From contig NZ_PIPY01000002.1 in NCBI RefSeq assembly GCF_003987065.1, positions 1 through 64,000 of the forward strand: a DNA stretch of 64,000 nt, in the 5' to 3' direction. Positions 62,415 to 64,000 of this stretch are shown here, in pieces. Numbering within the stretch: the first letter of the stretch is position 1; every line of letters begins with the position of its first letter. The notes under the pieces were generated by a model. The model was not told the origin of the DNA and ran no database searches. It saw nothing but the letters and a program-made list of their open reading frames with translations. Source of the DNA: Pseudidiomarina insulisalsae. Lineage in GTDB: Bacteria; Pseudomonadota; Gammaproteobacteria; Enterobacterales; Alteromonadaceae. A program made the position numbers and the translations under genes.

Positions 62415-63551
62415 TCAGGCAAGTTGCGGGCGACGCAGTGATGCTTTAAACGCCCGTTTGTGCTCCTCAAATGCAGCGCGCAACTCACTTACCTTGCTCT
62501 GCATTTCATCCAGTTTTGGCATATGATCTGTTAATGCCTTGGCTTTGCTGTCGAGCAGCTGCTTGCGTGCCTGATAGTATTCGCGCAAGCGTAAGATCAG
62601 TGCGTCATATTCATCATGCAACTTCTGTAGGGTGGTATCACAACTGATCGATGCTTTCGCTTTCGCGTTCTTAAACTGCATTTCCAGCTTTGCTTTTTCG
62701 ACCTGATAGCCGTTCGTACGCTTCAGGTTTGACGTCAATCCCAACCACGAGCAGGTACGGATCAGCCATTTAGTCGGGTCGAAGTGCCACCAGCGAATAC
62801 CGTTACGGTAATCGGCCGAAAAAATATGGTGGTAGTTGTGGTAACCCTCACCAAAAGTTAAGAACGCCAACACGCCGTTGTCGCGAGCAGTATTACGATC
62901 GGTGTAGGTCTGCTTACCCCAGATATGCGCCAGCGAGTTAATAAAGAACGTGGTGTGGTGATTAATCACCAGTCGCGCGAAGCCGACCAGGATCACCGCG
63001 CCCCAGACATCGCCTAGCATCAGGCCAATCAATACCGGCCAGCCAATGGTTGTCAACAACGTCAGCGTTAAGTAATGGCGGTGCTGCCACATGACCACAG
63101 GATCATTCTGTAAGTCTTTAACGTTATTATAGTCGTGGTAACGCGACGCCTGGTACTCGCGCAGCATCCAGCCAATGTGTGAATACCAGAAACCGCGTTT
63201 AGCCGAATACGGGTCATGATCGTTATCGTCGACATGCTTGTGGTGCTCACGGTGGTCAGAAGACCAGTGTAAAGCACTGTTCTGTACCGCTAACGCGCCA
63301 CCTAAAGCAAATAAAACACGTAGCGACCAATGGGCATCATAAGCCCGGTGTGACCACAGGCGATGATAGCCCGCCGTAATTGAGATGCCGGCAAAAGCAA
63401 TGGTACCGATTAACGCAAACCATAGTCCGCTTGAGAAACCGTGGGTGAGACCATACCAGGGCACACCTATGGCAGCGACTGCGAAAGTAATGGCAAAAAC
63501 GAGGGTATTGAGCCAAATGATTTTTGGCTTAACAACAGAAGACTTGGACAT
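62415..63551 (-). CDS. Acyl-CoA (delta-9 type) fatty-acid desaturase
   Basis: Membrane di-iron desaturase that puts double bonds in acyl chains with oxygen, 378 residues. The three histidine boxes are HRLWSHR (about residue 63), HREHHKHVD (about 100) and EGYHNYHHIF (about 240), set among four membrane segments. The last 100 residues (from about 275) are a charged helical extension rich in Lys, Glu and Ala, probably coiled coil, longer than usual for bacterial delta-9 desaturases. The gene is divergent from fabR, and a FabR-type operator lies 46 bases ahead of its start, so control by acyl-chain composition is likely. Confidence 0.92.
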   Translation of the reverse strand: MSKSSVVKPKIIWLNTLVFAITFAVAAIGVPWYGLTHGFSSGLWFALIGTIAFAGISITAGYHRLWSHRAYDAHWSLRVLFALGGALAVQNSALHWSSDHREHHKHVDDNDHDPYSAKRGFWYSHIGWMLREYQASRYHDYNNVKDLQNDPVVMWQHRHYLTLTLLTTIGWPVLIGLMLGDVWGAVILVGFARLVINHHTTFFINSLAHIWGKQTYTDRNTARDNGVLAFLTFGEGYHNYHHIFSADYRNGIRWWHFDPTKWLIRTCSWLGLTSNLKRTNGYQVEKAKLEMQFKNAKAKASISCDTTLQKLHDEYDALILRLREYYQARKQLLDSKAKALTDHMPKLDEMQSKVSELRAAFEEHKRAFKASLRRPQLA

Positions 63552-63596
63552 ATAAAACCTACTTAATAAAACGGCATATTCGCAGCTAAAAATTTA

Positions 63597-63614
63597 AGCG
63601 AACATGTGTACGCT
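63597..63614. promoter_or_regulatory. FabR operator
   Basis: On the minus strand the site reads AGCGTACACATGTTCGCT, an 18-base palindrome with the form AGCGxACA-N2-TGTxCGCT. It matches at 17 of 18 positions the E. coli FabR operator (AGCGTACACGTGTTCGCT) as I remember it. It lies between the desaturase start and the fabR gene, in the expected promoter position for the desaturase. Confidence 0.85.
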
Positions 63615-63669
63615 GAATTTACGCATATTTACCGCCGGATGCAACCTTTATTTGCCTTTTCGCGATAAA

Positions 63670-63698
63670 TTGCGTGAACAGGCGTTCACTGACATAAT
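63670..63698 (+). promoter_or_regulatory. fabR promoter with internal palindrome
   Basis: TTGCGT (63670-63675), a 17-base spacer and CATAAT (63693-63698), 39 bases before the fabR start. Within it lies the perfect inverted repeat GTGAAC-N4-GTTCAC at 63674-63689, a possible operator of a different type from the FabR site. Confidence 0.6.
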
Positions 63699-63737
63699 CG
63701 CTTTTTAAGGCAACATTTCTTGTAGGAAGTTCAAATC

Positions 63738-64000
63738 ATGGCGGGTGTAAGAGCGGCGCAAAAAGAAAAAACCCGACGCGCGTTAATTCAGGCGGCGATG
63801 AATCAGTTAAGTGCAGAGCACGGCTATGCCTCATTAAGCCTACGCGAAGTGGCCCGCGAGGCGGGTATCGCGCCGACGTCGTTCTATCGCCACTTTCAGA
63901 ATATGGAAGAACTGGGCCTGACGCTGGTTGACGAAGGCGGTCTGGCACTGCGGCAACTGCTACGCCAGTCGCGCCAGCAAATCGCGAAGGGTGGATCCAT
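63738..64000 (+). CDS. fabR: Transcriptional repressor FabR (partial, cut by window end)
   Basis: TetR-family repressor that senses the ratio of unsaturated to saturated acyl thioesters and controls unsaturated fatty-acid genes. The first 87 codons are present: [20 protein letters not shown], then the helix-turn-helix region [20 protein letters not shown] and [20 protein letters not shown], almost the same as E. coli FabR. The ligand-binding part lies beyond the window. AGGAAG precedes the ATG. Confidence 0.95.
   Translation, partial: MAGVRAAQKEKTRRALIQAAMNQLSAEHGYASLSLREVAREAGIAPTSFYRHFQNMEELGLTLVDEGGLALRQLLRQSRQQIAKGGS

Overview
The window is 64 kb of a gammaproteobacterial chromosome. The proteins are closest, from memory of the families, to Alteromonadales, and an Idiomarinaceae member (Idiomarina/Pseudidiomarina type) is my best guess. 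This rests on gene order and protein character, not on a search. Coding density is very high, starts have good Shine-Dalgarno sequences, and I see no prophage, insertion sequence, CRISPR array or rRNA gene. Most of the window is conserved core genome; the unusual material is a handful of inserted genes and a family of palindromic intergenic repeats.

Layout. 0.1-5.5 kb (minus): an S9 peptidase lipoprotein, then a two-gene unit of a substrate-binding lipoprotein and a membrane c-di-GMP phosphodiesterase. 5.6-12.3 kb: yajR-ssb (minus) divergent from uvrA-glsA (plus), and an orphan periplasmic binding protein. 12.4-32.8 kb (minus): the complete informational core. In transcription order it runs tRNA-Thr(TGT), Tyr, Gly, Thr(GGT), tufB, tRNA-Trp, secE-nusG, rplKA, rplJL, rpoBC, an inserted serine hydrolase, and then rpsL-rpsG-fusA-tufA. 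32.9-45.4 kb (minus): the nnr-tsaE-amiB-mutL-miaA-hfq-hflX-hflK-hflC...purA superoperon known from E. coli, with an inserted PLP enzyme just before purA. 45.4-53.9 kb: queG, a DUF1415 and M14 peptidase pair, MAPEG-yheV, yheS-yheU, cysQ-nudE and sthA. 53.9-62.3 kb: ompR-envZ, an acyl-CoA ligase with an AidB-like dehydrogenase, greB and tex. 62.4-64.0 kb: a fatty-acid desaturase divergent from fabR, which is cut by the window edge; a FabR-type operator lies between them.

How the genes work together. The centre encodes transcription and translation machinery with visible regulation: TTGACA-17-TAAAAT before rpsL, TTGCAA-17-TATACT before rplK, an L10 leader RNA before rplJ, an attenuator-like terminator between rplL and rpoB, and a terminator after rpoC. 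The hfq block couples tRNA modification (MiaA, TsaE, QueG), mismatch repair (MutL), RNA chaperoning (Hfq) and FtsH control (HflKC). The right end is a lipid module in which FabR probably senses unsaturated acyl chains and controls the desaturase.

Most notable observations: (1) the binding-lipoprotein/phosphodiesterase pair with an ATGA overlap, organised like the NspS-MbaA sensory pair; (2) a serine hydrolase with two tandem beta-rich repeats between rpoC and rpsL; (3) five copies of a palindromic repeat built from GATATTGG-like and TTATTGG-like units, one carrying five GTTATTC repeats upstream of secE; (4) two tuf genes with identical proteins and a mosaic of patchy synonymous differences that extends into their shared terminator; (5) the FabR operator and a second palindrome inside the fabR promoter. 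I did not find a clear new defence or mobile system.
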